From assembly GCA_019308625.1 (NCBI GenBank), contig JAFDHU010000003.1, forward strand, positions 1 to 29,381: a stretch of 29,381 nt of DNA, given 5' to 3'. Below the pieces are notes generated by a model. The model ran no database searches, had not been told where the DNA came from, and saw only the letters and a program-made list of their open reading frames with translations. Of this stretch, positions 7,383 through 15,694 are shown piece after piece (positions within the stretch are counted from its first letter, which is position 1; every line of letters begins with the position of its first letter). The stretch comes from Deltaproteobacteria bacterium. Its GTDB lineage: Bacteria > Desulfobacterota > Desulfobaccia > Desulfobaccales > 0-14-0-80-60-11. The position numbers were made by a program, and so were the translations under genes.

Positions 7383-8483
7383 TTAGGTCGGCAAGCCCAG
7401 AACGTTCTGCAGACAGTCGGCCACCAGAGGGAGAGGGACGTCGGGATAGATTACCGGCTTCCCCAGGTCTTCCAGCAGAATGAATACCAGGCGTTCGCCC
7501 CGGCGCTTTTTGTCCAGGGGCAGGGCGGCCAAGACGGCTTCCGGGTTCAGGGCCGGGAGCCGGCGGGCCAAGCCCAGGTTGCGGATGAGGCGCCCGCCGT
7601 AGGCCGCGACCGCGGCCGGCAGGCCGGTGAGACGGCGGGAGAGCTCCAGGGCCGCCAGCATGCCCCAGGCCACCGCTTGGCCGTGGGGCAGACGGAACCG
7701 GGAGGCCGCCTCCAGGGCATGGCCCAGGGTGTGGCCGAAATTGAGGATGCGCCGCAAGTCCGCCTCCCGTTCATCCGCGGCCACTACCCGGGCCTTGACG
7801 GCTGCGGCCCGGTGGATGATGTCGGTGAGCCTCTCCTGATCCCGGAACAGACGCAGACCCGCGCTGTCCAGGTCGGCCAGCAGCTCCGGGTCCCGGATGA
7901 AGCCGTGCTTGACGATTTCAGCCAAGCCATTGAGGCATTCTTTGTGAGGCAGGGTGACCAGAAAATCCGGGTCTGTAAGCACCAGGAGGGGCTGATAGAA
8001 GGTGCCCAGGAGGTTTTTGCCTTCCGGCAGGTTGATGGCGGTTTTGCCGCCGATGGCAGCGTCCACCATGGCCAGGAGGGTGGTTGGCACCTGGATGAAA
8101 GGCACCCCCCGGAGAAAGATGGAGGCCAGAAAGCCGGTAAGGTCGCCCACCACGCCGCCCCCTAGGGCGACAAGGGAGGTCTGGCGGTCGGCCCCTTGGG
8201 CCAGCAGTTCCCGGGCCAGCCGCTGGATTACCGGCCAGGTTTTGGCCCGCTCGCCTGGGGGGACCGTGAGGAGCGCCGGGCGGTAGCCGCCCTGCTGCAG
8301 GGCTTGTTTCACCTGGCTGCCATACAGCCGAGCCACCTTTTGGTCGGAGATGAGAAACAGGCGCTCCGGCAGGCGAAGGGCCCTCAGCTTTTCCCCCAAC
8401 TCCAGGCGCAGCCCGGAGGCGATGAGCACCATGTAATGGTGCTCCCGGCCAGGCAGGTGGAGGCGGAGGGATCTTTCTGTCAT
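7383..8483 (-). CDS. aroB: 3-Dehydroquinate synthase
   Basis: 366 residues, normal for AroB. The protein converts DAHP to 3-dehydroquinate, step two of the shikimate pathway, using NAD and a divalent metal. Visible signatures are SLVALGGGVVGDLTGF (NAD-binding glycine loop), TTLLAMVDAAIGGKTAIN, and the metal ligands in LAEIVKHG (Glu), NFGHTLGHALE (His) and LPHGQAVAWGM (His). Start at the ATG at 8483, giving MTERSLRLHL; the frame is open further upstream, but that part reads as shadow of the aroF end. No clear Shine-Dalgarno is visible. It lies 58 bases after aroF on the same strand, so aroF-aroB form an operon for the first two aromatic steps. Confidence 0.97.
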   Translation of the reverse strand: MTERSLRLHLPGREHHYMVLIASGLRLELGEKLRALRLPERLFLISDQKVARLYGSQVKQALQQGGYRPALLTVPPGERAKTWPVIQRLARELLAQGADRQTSLVALGGGVVGDLTGFLASIFLRGVPFIQVPTTLLAMVDAAIGGKTAINLPEGKNLLGTFYQPLLVLTDPDFLVTLPHKECLNGLAEIVKHGFIRDPELLADLDSAGLRLFRDQERLTDIIHRAAAVKARVVAADEREADLRRILNFGHTLGHALEAASRFRLPHGQAVAWGMLAALELSRRLTGLPAAVAAYGGRLIRNLGLARRLPALNPEAVLAALPLDKKRRGERLVFILLEDLGKPVIYPDVPLPLVADCLQNVLGLPT

Positions 8484-8541
8484 CGGTGGATGGGGTGCAA
8501 CCTGGCTCCGAAATTCCAGGCTCCTGGATCGGGCTTGGGGC

Positions 8542-9549
8542 TCAAAACCATTTCCCCGGCCGCAGGGTTTTGAGGTCCTGCATGAGCTGGCCGAACTGGT
8601 CGGGATACAGGGACTGGGCCCCGTCGGACAAGGCCTTTTCTGGTTCGTGGTGGACTTCGATGAGGAGGCCGTCGCAGCCGGCGGCCACCGCGGCTCGGGC
8701 CAGGGGAGGCACCAGGTCCCGGCGGCCGGAGGCATGGCTGGGGTCCACTATGATGGGGAGATGGGATTCCCGGCGCACCGCAGGAATAATGGCCAAATCC
8801 AGCAGATTGCGGGCGTGTTCCCCGAAGGACCGGATACCCCGCTCGCACAGGATGACCTGGTGGTTGCCTTCGGACATAATGTATTCCGCGGCCATAAGCC
8901 ACTCATCCAGGGTGGCGTACATGCCCCGTTTGAGGAGCACGGGCTTCCCGGAGTGTCCGGCCCGGCGCAGCAGGGTGTAGTTCTGCATGTTCCGGGTGCC
9001 GATCTGGATGATGTCGGCGTATTGCTCCACCAGTTTCAGGGAATCCTGATCCACTGCTTCGGTGATGATCAGCAGACCGGTCTCCTCCCGGACTTTTTTC
9101 AGAATTTCCAGCCCTTTTTTTCCCAAGCCCTGGTAGCTGTACGGGGAGGTACGGGGCTTAAAGGCCCCGCCTCGGAAGAATTGGGCCCCCGCGGCCTTGA
9201 CGAGGCGAGCGATGGTTAAGGCCTGGAACTCGCTTTCAATGGCGCAGGGACCGGCCATGACCACGAAGTGACCTCGTCCCAGCTTGAACCCGGGGAAACT
9301 GATGACCGTATCCTCCCGCTTCATCTCCCGGCTGACCAGTTTGTAAGGCTTGGAGACCGGGATGGCCTGGGTTACTCCCGGCATATCCAGAAACAGGGCG
9401 GGGTCCACCGGGCCGGGATTGCGCAGGATGCCGATAGCCACCCGTTCGCCCCCGGGAATGGGCTGGGCCACATAACCCAAGCTCTCAATTTTGGCCACCA
9501 CCGCGTCAATCTGCGCCTGGGTGGCGTCTTTGTCCATTACTACGAGCAT
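8542..9549 (-). CDS. aroF: 3-Deoxy-7-phosphoheptulonate (DAHP) synthase
   Basis: 335 residues of the type with an N-terminal ferredoxin-like regulatory domain (about 1-70, MLVVMDKDATQAQIDAVV) fused to a type I beta DAHP synthase barrel. Catalytic and metal-site segments are MAGPCAIES, GGAFKPRTSPYSYQG, GTRNMQNY, LLKRGM, CERGIRS and VDPSHASGRRDLV. The enzyme condenses phosphoenolpyruvate with erythrose 4-phosphate and commits carbon to aromatic amino acids. The ferredoxin-like domain mediates feedback inhibition in characterised relatives. It is the first gene of the aroF-aroB operon, behind a near-consensus promoter and an unusually long leader. Confidence 0.97.
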   Translation of the reverse strand: MLVVMDKDATQAQIDAVVAKIESLGYVAQPIPGGERVAIGILRNPGPVDPALFLDMPGVTQAIPVSKPYKLVSREMKREDTVISFPGFKLGRGHFVVMAGPCAIESEFQALTIARLVKAAGAQFFRGGAFKPRTSPYSYQGLGKKGLEILKKVREETGLLIITEAVDQDSLKLVEQYADIIQIGTRNMQNYTLLRRAGHSGKPVLLKRGMYATLDEWLMAAEYIMSEGNHQVILCERGIRSFGEHARNLLDLAIIPAVRRESHLPIIVDPSHASGRRDLVPPLARAAVAAGCDGLLIEVHHEPEKALSDGAQSLYPDQFGQLMQDLKTLRPGKWF

Positions 9550-9757
9550 GACGGCTCTCCCAAGGCCGCTGGCCTAATGAGGGGCGGCCCCAAAAGCGAC
9601 CGAAAGAACAGCCGGGGCAGGAATCCAGCCCCCCTCTGACCTGTTGATTGTCCCCTCCTCCAGTTTGTGGACCCGAGGAAGACGACAAGGCAAATGATGG
9701 GGAGAGGTTAAGGCCTGGCTTCCGTCGCTTTTTAAGAAATTTTCCACATTTAGCCAT
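9550..9757 (-). other. Leader region of the aroF-aroB operon
   Basis: About 208 bases separate the predicted transcription start from the aroF ATG. The stretch contains several possible pairings, including GGCC/GGCC near 9558-9574, GGGG/CCCC near 9581-9591, and GTCC/GGAC arms around the sequence CACAAACTGGAGGAG. An open frame starts with ATG at 9757, at the expected start of transcription, and runs out of frame into aroF to 9506. I see no run of Trp, Phe or Tyr codons as in classical attenuators. The region may hold a cis-acting element, but none is recognised. Confidence 0.4.
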
Positions 9758-9762
9758 AAAAA

Positions 9763-9791
9763 TTTATAACAGGAGCCGGTTTGCCTGTCAA
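9763..9791 (-). promoter_or_regulatory. Sigma-70 promoter of aroF
   Basis: On the minus strand TTGACA (9791-9786, six of six), a 17-base spacer and TATAAA (9768-9763, five of six). Start of transcription is expected near 9757. This is the best sigma-70 promoter in the window. Confidence 0.85.
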
Positions 9792-9854
9792 TGATGGGAA
9801 GAAAACGGGGAAGGCGTTTGCTTCTGGGAGGGAGTCTAAACCTGATCAAACGGT

Positions 9855-10442
9855 CTACAGGGACAGAAGGTGGCGGGCCAGGAACACCGCCATGCCGATG
9901 GCCAGAGCCAGGGCATAGGGGATGCCGTCGGTTTTGGGGGCGGGATTGGCGGCCGGCTGTTTGCCCAGGGAGCGATGCGGCCGCAGCAGGAGGTAACTTA
10001 AGAAAAAATTCTTCAGGGCGCGCAGTCCCTGGGTGAGGCTGGAGAGGAGCTGCCCCCGCCACCAGAGCACTGCCACGCATAGGATACCACCGGAGATGGC
10101 CATGTAAATGAACAGTTCAAAGGCCCCGGCCGGACCCAGCCAGGTGCCCAGGGCGGCCAGGGCCTTGACGTCCCCGGCGCCCATGCCGCCCTTGACATAA
10201 AAGAGGATCAACAGGGCAAAACCAGTCACCAGGCCCAGCAGGCCACTGATCAGGCCGGAGAGGCCGTGCATCCCCACCTGGAAGCCCAGCCCGGCGATGG
10301 CCGTGCCGAAGGTGAGGTAGTTGGGAATGCGGCGGGTCTTGAAGTCCCCCCAGGCCATCCAGCCGGACAGAACCAGGGGGATGATTAAACCGGCATAAGC
10401 CTTGAACCAGTGCGCCGCCCCAAGCAATTCGGTCTTACCCAT
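9855..10442 (-). CDS. Type IV prepilin peptidase, CpaA/TadV type
   Basis: 195 residues of a polytopic membrane protein with about five or six hydrophobic segments. The aspartyl protease signatures of family A24 are present: Asp33 in WGDFKTRRIPN and Asp91 in GMGAGDVKALAAL. It lacks the long N-terminal methyltransferase domain of PilD, so it is the short archaeal/Tad-like form that only cleaves prepilin leaders. Start at the ATG at 10442, eight bases after AGAGGA; an upstream ATG (10451) is less well placed. No pilin or secretion ATPase is nearby in this window, so it is isolated from its substrates here. The C-terminal part before the last helix is poorly hydrophobic and basic. Confidence 0.88.
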   Translation of the reverse strand: MGKTELLGAAHWFKAYAGLIIPLVLSGWMAWGDFKTRRIPNYLTFGTAIAGLGFQVGMHGLSGLISGLLGLVTGFALLILFYVKGGMGAGDVKALAALGTWLGPAGAFELFIYMAISGGILCVAVLWWRGQLLSSLTQGLRALKNFFLSYLLLRPHRSLGKQPAANPAPKTDGIPYALALAIGMAVFLARHLLSL

Positions 10443-10552
10443 GCTTGCCATCCTCTGACTTCGCCGCCCCCTCACCTGATTATCGGCCCGGCCGGGATTT
10501 TCTTGACTGACGCGGCCCTGCGGCTGGTGGAATATCCCGGCAGGACGAGGTC

Positions 10553-10581
10553 ATTATACCGGAAAATCAACGGTCGGCGAA
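10553..10581 (-). promoter_or_regulatory. Candidate promoter of the prepilin peptidase gene
   Basis: A perfect minus-strand TATAAT (10558-10553) lies 17 bases from TTCGCC (10581-10576), a weak -35 box. Transcription would start about 100 bases before the ATG. Confidence 0.45.
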
Positions 10582-10659
10582 GCAAAGATGGCTTTTCTGC
10601 TATTAAACTTCAGTTGACAGGGCAGACGCGCCCTGCCTCCCCAGGCGGCTGGTGACCCT

Positions 10660-11202
10660 CTAGCGGCCGTGCACGTCGCACACCATTACCAGCAGGTCGC
10701 CCTTGCGGCCAGCATGGTCCTTGACCAGGTCCTCAAACACCGCCTTGGCCGAGAACCCCGCCTTTTTGAACACCGCGATGGCGGCGGGATTTTGCAGGTA
10801 CAATTCGGCCACCAGCTTCTCCAAGCCGAATTCCCCGGCCAGCTCCACCAGCTCGTTGATGAGCAGGGTAGCCAGGCCCTTGTTCTGGTACTCTTTGGCC
10901 ACCACCACCCGGACGTTGCCCAAGTGGCGCTTCCAGCCCACCTTGCGCATGTGCAGGGTGGCATCCCCTACAATTTTGCCGTCCACTTCGGCCAGCAGGG
11001 GAAAGACCCGCCGATAATCAATGTTGTTCACCCAGTTGTTAATGATTTCGGGGTCCCGGACATCGTCCCGGAGGAACATCAGGTCTGCCTCCTCCACCCG
11101 GCGGAAAAAGTCAATGAGCTTATCCCGGTCCTCTTGGGTCATAGGTCGGAGCACCACCCGGGTGCCGTCCTTGAGAATACCTTCCTTCTGAAACGTGGTC
11201 AT
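10660..11202 (-). CDS. GNAT family N-acetyltransferase
   Basis: 180 residues. The acetyl-CoA binding motif A reads RVVVAKEYQNKGLATLLINEL, with Q-N-K-G-L-A in the pyrophosphate loop position. Motif B is around ELYLQNPAAIAVFKKAGF. The N-terminal VVLRPMTQEDRDKLIDFF is also typical. I set the start at the ATG at 11202 behind GGGGAGG; the longer frame up to 11340 is shadow of the phosphoesterase gene. The substrate is unknown. It lies 13 bases after the phosphoesterase on the same strand, so the two are probably one operon. Confidence 0.9.
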   Translation of the reverse strand: MTTFQKEGILKDGTRVVLRPMTQEDRDKLIDFFRRVEEADLMFLRDDVRDPEIINNWVNNIDYRRVFPLLAEVDGKIVGDATLHMRKVGWKRHLGNVRVVVAKEYQNKGLATLLINELVELAGEFGLEKLVAELYLQNPAAIAVFKKAGFSAKAVFEDLVKDHAGRKGDLLVMVCDVHGR

Positions 11203-11215
11203 GTCCGCCTCCCCA

Positions 11216-11956
11216 TCAGACGCCCTGGGCCAGCCTTTCCGCCAGGAACTCCGGCAGGCCGGCCGCCAAGATGCGCTGCTGCGCGCTGCGAATGTCATAA
11301 GGCACCGATTTGAAGTGGATGGAGAATTCCTCATCATCAAAGATAGCGTAAGCCGCCTCGGGGTTGCCGTCCCGAGGCTGGCCCACGCTGCCGGGGTTGA
11401 TGAGATACAGGCAATCCTTGTCCAGTACCATCTTTTCGGGTTTGATGGGCAAAAGCGCCACCTTGCCCCGGATATCCCGGCACCACAGGGCCCGCCGGTG
11501 GGTATGGCCGAAAAAGCACACCCGCAAATCCGGGTGCTGCCTCAGGTAATTCAGCACACTTTTGCCCTGAAAATGAAACAGCACGTAGGAGTCGGGGCTG
11601 GTGGGAGTGCCGTGGCAGGCCAGGAAGCCCCGGCCCTGCCGGGTGAGGGGCAGATTCCGGAAAAAATCCAGAAACTCCGGCCGGAGCTGCTCCCGGGAGT
11701 ACAGCAGGGCCTGATAGGCGATGATATTGAAATGCTGGGCCCGGCTCACTTCCAGCACGGCCAGGTCGTGGTTGCCGGCCAGACTGAGGATTGGCTTGTC
11801 CTGCAGAAGCTCCACGCATTCGTTGGGGCTGGCGTTGTAGCCTACGATATCCCCCAGGTTCAGGATAATGTCCACGCTCTCCTGCTTGAGACGCTGAAGT
11901 ACGCTGGTCAGGGCCTCCAGATTGCTGTGGATGTCGGAGATGAGGGCCACACGCAT
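11216..11956 (-). CDS. Metallophosphoesterase, YfcE-like
   Basis: 246 residues with all calcineurin-type metal motifs in order: SDIHSN (Asp8, His10), NLGDIVGY (about 33-40), AGNHD (60-64), a His in LACHGTP (about 115) and FFGHTHRR (149-155). The family hydrolyses phosphodiesters or phosphomonoesters with a two-metal site; substrates of this subgroup are mostly undefined. ATG at 11956. It is the first gene of a two-gene minus-strand operon with the GNAT gene and is divergent from the RNB exoribonuclease gene, with 164 bases between the starts. Confidence 0.92.
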   Translation of the reverse strand: MRVALISDIHSNLEALTSVLQRLKQESVDIILNLGDIVGYNASPNECVELLQDKPILSLAGNHDLAVLEVSRAQHFNIIAYQALLYSREQLRPEFLDFFRNLPLTRQGRGFLACHGTPTSPDSYVLFHFQGKSVLNYLRQHPDLRVCFFGHTHRRALWCRDIRGKVALLPIKPEKMVLDKDCLYLINPGSVGQPRDGNPEAAYAIFDDEEFSIHFKSVPYDIRSAQQRILAAGLPEFLAERLAQGV

Positions 11957-12120
11957 GAGACTGTCCTGGAGGATAGGCCGTTTTCCGTTTCGGGCGCGGC
12001 GGAAAAGCTTTACAATATAGCCGTGAGGCGAGGGACGCGGACCTGACAGCTTCCCGGCTTCTCACAGGCTTGCCTTTCTTGACTTTTCCAGGGATTCTGA
12101 TACCTTTCACGCATTTTATC

Positions 12121-14109
12121 ATGGAACCGGGTTATTTAGTCGAATTCTTTGAGGAAAAAAGGGTCCTGTGCGGGGTGGTCCTGGAACTGAAAGGGGAGCG
12201 CCTGCACGTCCTCACCCAGAACAGCCGGGAACTCACCTTGGCCCGCAAGCGCATCCTGCGGGGCCACCCGGCCCTGCCTGCTGGCGCCTCCCGCCAGCAA
12301 TGCCTGGATTACCTGCAGGAAGCGGCTCGCCAACGCGAGGCTCTCAAGGCCGGCATCCGCCTGGCCGACCTGTGGGAGCTTTTGTCTGAGGAAAACCAGG
12401 CCCTCAGCGAGGAGGATCTGGCAGAGCTGTGGTTCGGGGGGCAGACTTCTGCCGACCAGGTGGCGGCCATGGGCCGCGCCCTGCATGAAGACAAGTTTTA
12501 CTTCAAATACAAAAATGGCCTCTGGGTTCCCAACTTACCCGAGGTGGTGACCGCTCTCCAGGAAAAGGCCCGCCGGGAGGAGGAGGCCCGCCGGGAACTG
12601 GAAGAGGCCGCGGCCTGTCTCAAGGCCGCCTGGGAAACCGGAGAAATCCCCCAGCCGGCGTGGCGGGAGCGCCTGGTGGCCCTGCTTAAGGATATGGCGG
12701 TGCTCGGCGAGGAGGCTCCCGAATATCAGAGGGGCAAGGCCTTCCTGCAGCAGGCCGGCCTGACTATGGAGGACGCCGCCTTCCGCCTCCTGGTGCGCCT
12801 CAGGGTGTTTGAAGAGGATGAGAATCTGGACCTCTACCGCCTGGAGGTGCCCACCGAGTTTTCTCCTGAGGCCCAGAATGAAGCCCAGCAGGTTGCCCGG
12901 ACCCTGATGGCTGATCCCCACGCCCGCATCCGGGCCGACCTGACCCATCTGGAATGCCTCACCATTGACGGCGAGCGCACCCGGGACTTTGACGATGCCC
13001 TGAGCCTGGAGCCCCTGGAGGACGGCTGGCGCCTGGGCATTCATATCGCCGACGTCTCCAGCCTGGTGGAGCCCGGCGCGGCCCTGGATGCCGAGGCCCA
13101 GGAAAGGGGCACCTCCATTTATCTCCCGGAGCGCCGGCTGCCCATGTTTCCCGAGGAGATCTCCGAGAACACCTTGAGCCTGGTGGCCCAGGAGGAGCGC
13201 CTGGCCCTGAGCTTCCTGGTGGACTTGAGCCCGGAGGCGGACATCCGGGACTGGCGCATCCTGCCCAGCCGCATCAAAGTGAAGCGCCGCCTCACCTACC
13301 AGGAGGTGGACCAGTTTCTGGCCGAGCAGGACGAGACCCTGGCCACCCTGGTGGCCCTGACCCGAAAACTCAAGGCCCGGCGTCTGGCCCAGGGCGGCTA
13401 TGAACTGAAGCTCCCGGAAATCTGGGTCACCTTCAACCATCAGGGGGGCATCCACGTTATAGTGGAAGACCAGGAGACGGTCAGCCACCAGTTGGTGTCT
13501 GAGGCCATGGTGTTGGCCAACTGGCTGGCGGCCCGCTTTCTGGCGGAGCGGGGCCTGCCGGCCATCTACCGGGCCCAGCCCGAGCCCCGGGAGCCCATTG
13601 ACACCCGGGAGCCCAAGGACCTGCTCAAATTGTGGCTGGACCGCAAAAAGCTCAGCCGGGTGGTGATGGACTTCACCCCGCAGCCCCACTGGGGCCTGGG
13701 CCTGCCGGAATACACCTTCGCCACCTCCCCCATCCGGCGGTACCTGGACCTGGTGATTCACCGGCAGATTCTGGGCGCCCTGAACGGCGGCACCACCGTC
13801 TACAGCCAGGAAGAGCTGGAAAAGATTCTCATGACCATTGAGCCGGCCATGCGCCGGGCCGGGCTGCTGAAGGCCCGCCGCCTGCGCTACTGGCTGCTGA
13901 AGTATCTGGCCGGCCAGGTGGGCCAGAAAAAAGAGGTCCTGGCGGTGGAGCCCCTGCCCAACCGCTGGCGGGTGCTGTTTCCCGATTTGCTTCTGGAGGC
14001 CTTCCTCACCGTACCGCCTTCTCTGGACCTCAAGCCCGGGGATACCGTGCGGGTGCGCCTGGACAAAGTCTCCCCCCGGGAGGACGTCATCAAGCTTTCC
14101 CTGGCGTAA
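12121..14109 (+). CDS. RNB-domain exoribonuclease (RNase II/R family)
   Basis: 662 residues from the ATG at 12121 (an in-frame TTG at 12070 is less likely). The RNB catalytic domain runs from about residue 273 with TIDGERTRDFDDALSLE; Asp283, Asp289, Asp291 and Asp292 fit the magnesium-binding acidic set. Further signatures are LGIHIADVSSLVEPG, ERRLPMFPEEISENTLSL and YTFATSPIRRYLDLVIHRQ. The roughly 270 residues before it have an OB-like start (LVEFFEEKRVLCGVVLE) and winged-helix-like segments, not the paired cold-shock domains of E. coli RNase R. The C-terminus ends in a short S1/OB-like strand set. It degrades RNA 3' to 5'. No good Shine-Dalgarno precedes the ATG. Convergent with purB. Confidence 0.92.
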   Translation: MEPGYLVEFFEEKRVLCGVVLELKGERLHVLTQNSRELTLARKRILRGHPALPAGASRQQCLDYLQEAARQREALKAGIRLADLWELLSEENQALSEEDLAELWFGGQTSADQVAAMGRALHEDKFYFKYKNGLWVPNLPEVVTALQEKARREEEARRELEEAAACLKAAWETGEIPQPAWRERLVALLKDMAVLGEEAPEYQRGKAFLQQAGLTMEDAAFRLLVRLRVFEEDENLDLYRLEVPTEFSPEAQNEAQQVARTLMADPHARIRADLTHLECLTIDGERTRDFDDALSLEPLEDGWRLGIHIADVSSLVEPGAALDAEAQERGTSIYLPERRLPMFPEEISENTLSLVAQEERLALSFLVDLSPEADIRDWRILPSRIKVKRRLTYQEVDQFLAEQDETLATLVALTRKLKARRLAQGGYELKLPEIWVTFNHQGGIHVIVEDQETVSHQLVSEAMVLANWLAARFLAERGLPAIYRAQPEPREPIDTREPKDLLKLWLDRKKLSRVVMDFTPQPHWGLGLPEYTFATSPIRRYLDLVIHRQILGALNGGTTVYSQEELEKILMTIEPAMRRAGLLKARRLRYWLLKYLAGQVGQKKEVLAVEPLPNRWRVLFPDLLLEAFLTVPPSLDLKPGDTVRVRLDKVSPREDVIKLSLA

Positions 14110-14207
14110 TCCCCGGCTTCCGGGAAAATGCGCCGCACCGGCGCGGGGTTCCTCTCCCTGAACAGGAAACGCCCGAGAAGGAAAGGTCGCCGCCGCCCGC
14201 CCCCGCC

Positions 14208-15503
14208 TCAGTCGCCGAACACCCGCCGGAACAGGTCGGCCATATGCCGGAGGTGGTATTTGAGGTCAAACAGCCGGGTCAGCTCGGCCTGGCTTAAATA
14301 CTTGCCGATGTCCTCGTCCCGGGCCACCACCTCGGCGAAATCGCCGCCTTTCTCCCACACCTGCATGGCCGCCCGCTGCACCAGGCGATAGGCCTCATCC
14401 CGGCTCAGGCCCTTCTGCACCAGGGCCAGCAGCACGCCCTGGGAGAAGATCAGGCCCCGGCTCAGTTGCAGGTTGGCCTGCATCTGCTCCGGGTAAACCA
14501 CCAGGTTCCTCAAGAGCCCGGTCAGGCGGGCCAGCATGAAGTCCACCAGGATGTTGCTGTCCGGCAGGATGACCCGCTCCACGGAAGAGTGGCTGATGTC
14601 CCTCTCATGCCACAGGGCCTGGTTTTCCAGGGCCGCCAGGGCGTTGGCCCGCACCACCCGGGCCAGGCCGCAGAGGTTCTCGCTGAGGATGGGGTTGCGC
14701 TTGTGGGGCATGGCCGAGGAGCCTTTTTGTCCCGGGGCGAAGAACTCCTCCGCCTCCCGCACCTCAGTGCGCTGCAGATGGCGGATTTCCAGGGCCACCT
14801 TCTCCATGCTGCCGGCAATCAGGGCCAGGGTGGTGAGATATTCGGCGTGGCGGTCCCGCTGGATAATCTGGTTGGCGAGGGGCGCGGGCTTGAGCCCCAG
14901 CCGGGCGCAGACCCCGGCTTCCACCACGGGCGGCAGGTGGGCGAAGGTGCCCACCGCGCCGGACAGCTTGCCCACGCTGACGGTTTCCCGGGCCCGCTCC
15001 AGCCGCGTCCGCTGCCGCTGAAACTCCGCAAACCACAAGGCGAATTTCAGCCCCAGGGTGATGGGCTCGGCATGCACCCCGTGGGTGCGGCCCGCCATGA
15101 CCAGGTCCTGGTAGCGGTAGGCCTGGTCCCGGAGCACTTCTAGCAGCTCATCCAGGTCGGCCAGCAGGAGGTCCGCCGAGTCCCTCAGGCGCAAGGCCAG
15201 GGCCGTGTCCAGGATGTCGGAGGAGGTGAGGCCGAAGTGGAAGTAATGGCCGTATTCTCCCAGGGTGGAGGCCACCTGGTCCACGAACGCGGCCACGTCG
15301 TGGCGGGTCTGCTGCTCAATCTCCAGGATGCGCTGGCAGTCCAGCCGGGCCAGCCTCCGGGCCTTCTCCGGCACCTCGGGGGGAATCAGGCCCGCCTCGG
15401 CCAAGGCCTCCAGGGCTGCCAGCTCCACCTTGAGCCAGCTCTCAAACTTGCTTTCCTCGCTCCAGATGCGGGCCATGGCCTCACGGCTGTATCGGGGGAT
15501 CAT
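14208..15503 (-). CDS. purB: Adenylosuccinate lyase
   Basis: 431 residues, the usual length of the short bacterial PurB. The fumarase/aspartase superfamily signature is GSSAMPHKRNPILSE. The second His-containing site is AGRTHGVHAEPITLGLK, and the first conserved region is HFGLTSSDILDTALALRL. It cleaves SAICAR and adenylosuccinate, releasing fumarate, in purine synthesis. Start: ATG at 15503, with GAGGTG five bases upstream, giving MIPRYSREAM. The longer frame to 15608 is not supported. It stands alone, convergent with the exoribonuclease and divergent from the methyltransferase. Confidence 0.97.
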   Translation of the reverse strand: MIPRYSREAMARIWSEESKFESWLKVELAALEALAEAGLIPPEVPEKARRLARLDCQRILEIEQQTRHDVAAFVDQVASTLGEYGHYFHFGLTSSDILDTALALRLRDSADLLLADLDELLEVLRDQAYRYQDLVMAGRTHGVHAEPITLGLKFALWFAEFQRQRTRLERARETVSVGKLSGAVGTFAHLPPVVEAGVCARLGLKPAPLANQIIQRDRHAEYLTTLALIAGSMEKVALEIRHLQRTEVREAEEFFAPGQKGSSAMPHKRNPILSENLCGLARVVRANALAALENQALWHERDISHSSVERVILPDSNILVDFMLARLTGLLRNLVVYPEQMQANLQLSRGLIFSQGVLLALVQKGLSRDEAYRLVQRAAMQVWEKGGDFAEVVARDEDIGKYLSQAELTRLFDLKYHLRHMADLFRRVFGD

Positions 15504-15570
15504 TGTGCACCTCACAGGGTGGATTGCTGAAAGAGCAGGCGGCGGCCTCAGGGTACCGACAGCCCCACTG

Positions 15571-15602
15571 ATTATAATCAAAAATGTGGGCGGGACGGTC
15601 AA
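15571..15602 (-). promoter_or_regulatory. Candidate purB promoter with palindromic -10 region
   Basis: The palindrome GATTATAATC (15570-15579) supplies a TATAAT on both strands. On the minus strand TTGACC (15602-15597) lies 20 bases away from TATAAT, or 17 from the overlapping GATTAT. A plus-strand -10 could serve the divergent methyltransferase gene, but no matching -35 box is seen. Confidence 0.4.
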
Positions 15603-15694
15603 GGGCAAAAGCTTTTTGCCGGAATTTCCCCCCTTTCGCCGGGGTTGACGGTACTTGGCCGCCGGGTTATGAAGGTTTCAGGGGAGCGGTCCTT

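Noticed and set aside
9506..9757. 83-codon frame starting at the predicted aroF transcription start
   Set aside because: It overlaps the aroF start out of frame, has no ribosome site and no family resemblance. Kept only as a note in the leader finding.
12535..13761. Long minus-strand open frame opposite the RNB gene (and similar long antisense frames at 780-1745, 2097-3065, 18865-20142)
   Set aside because: These mirror the codon bias of real GC-rich genes, have Gly/Leu/Gln/His-rich shadow composition and no family motifs.
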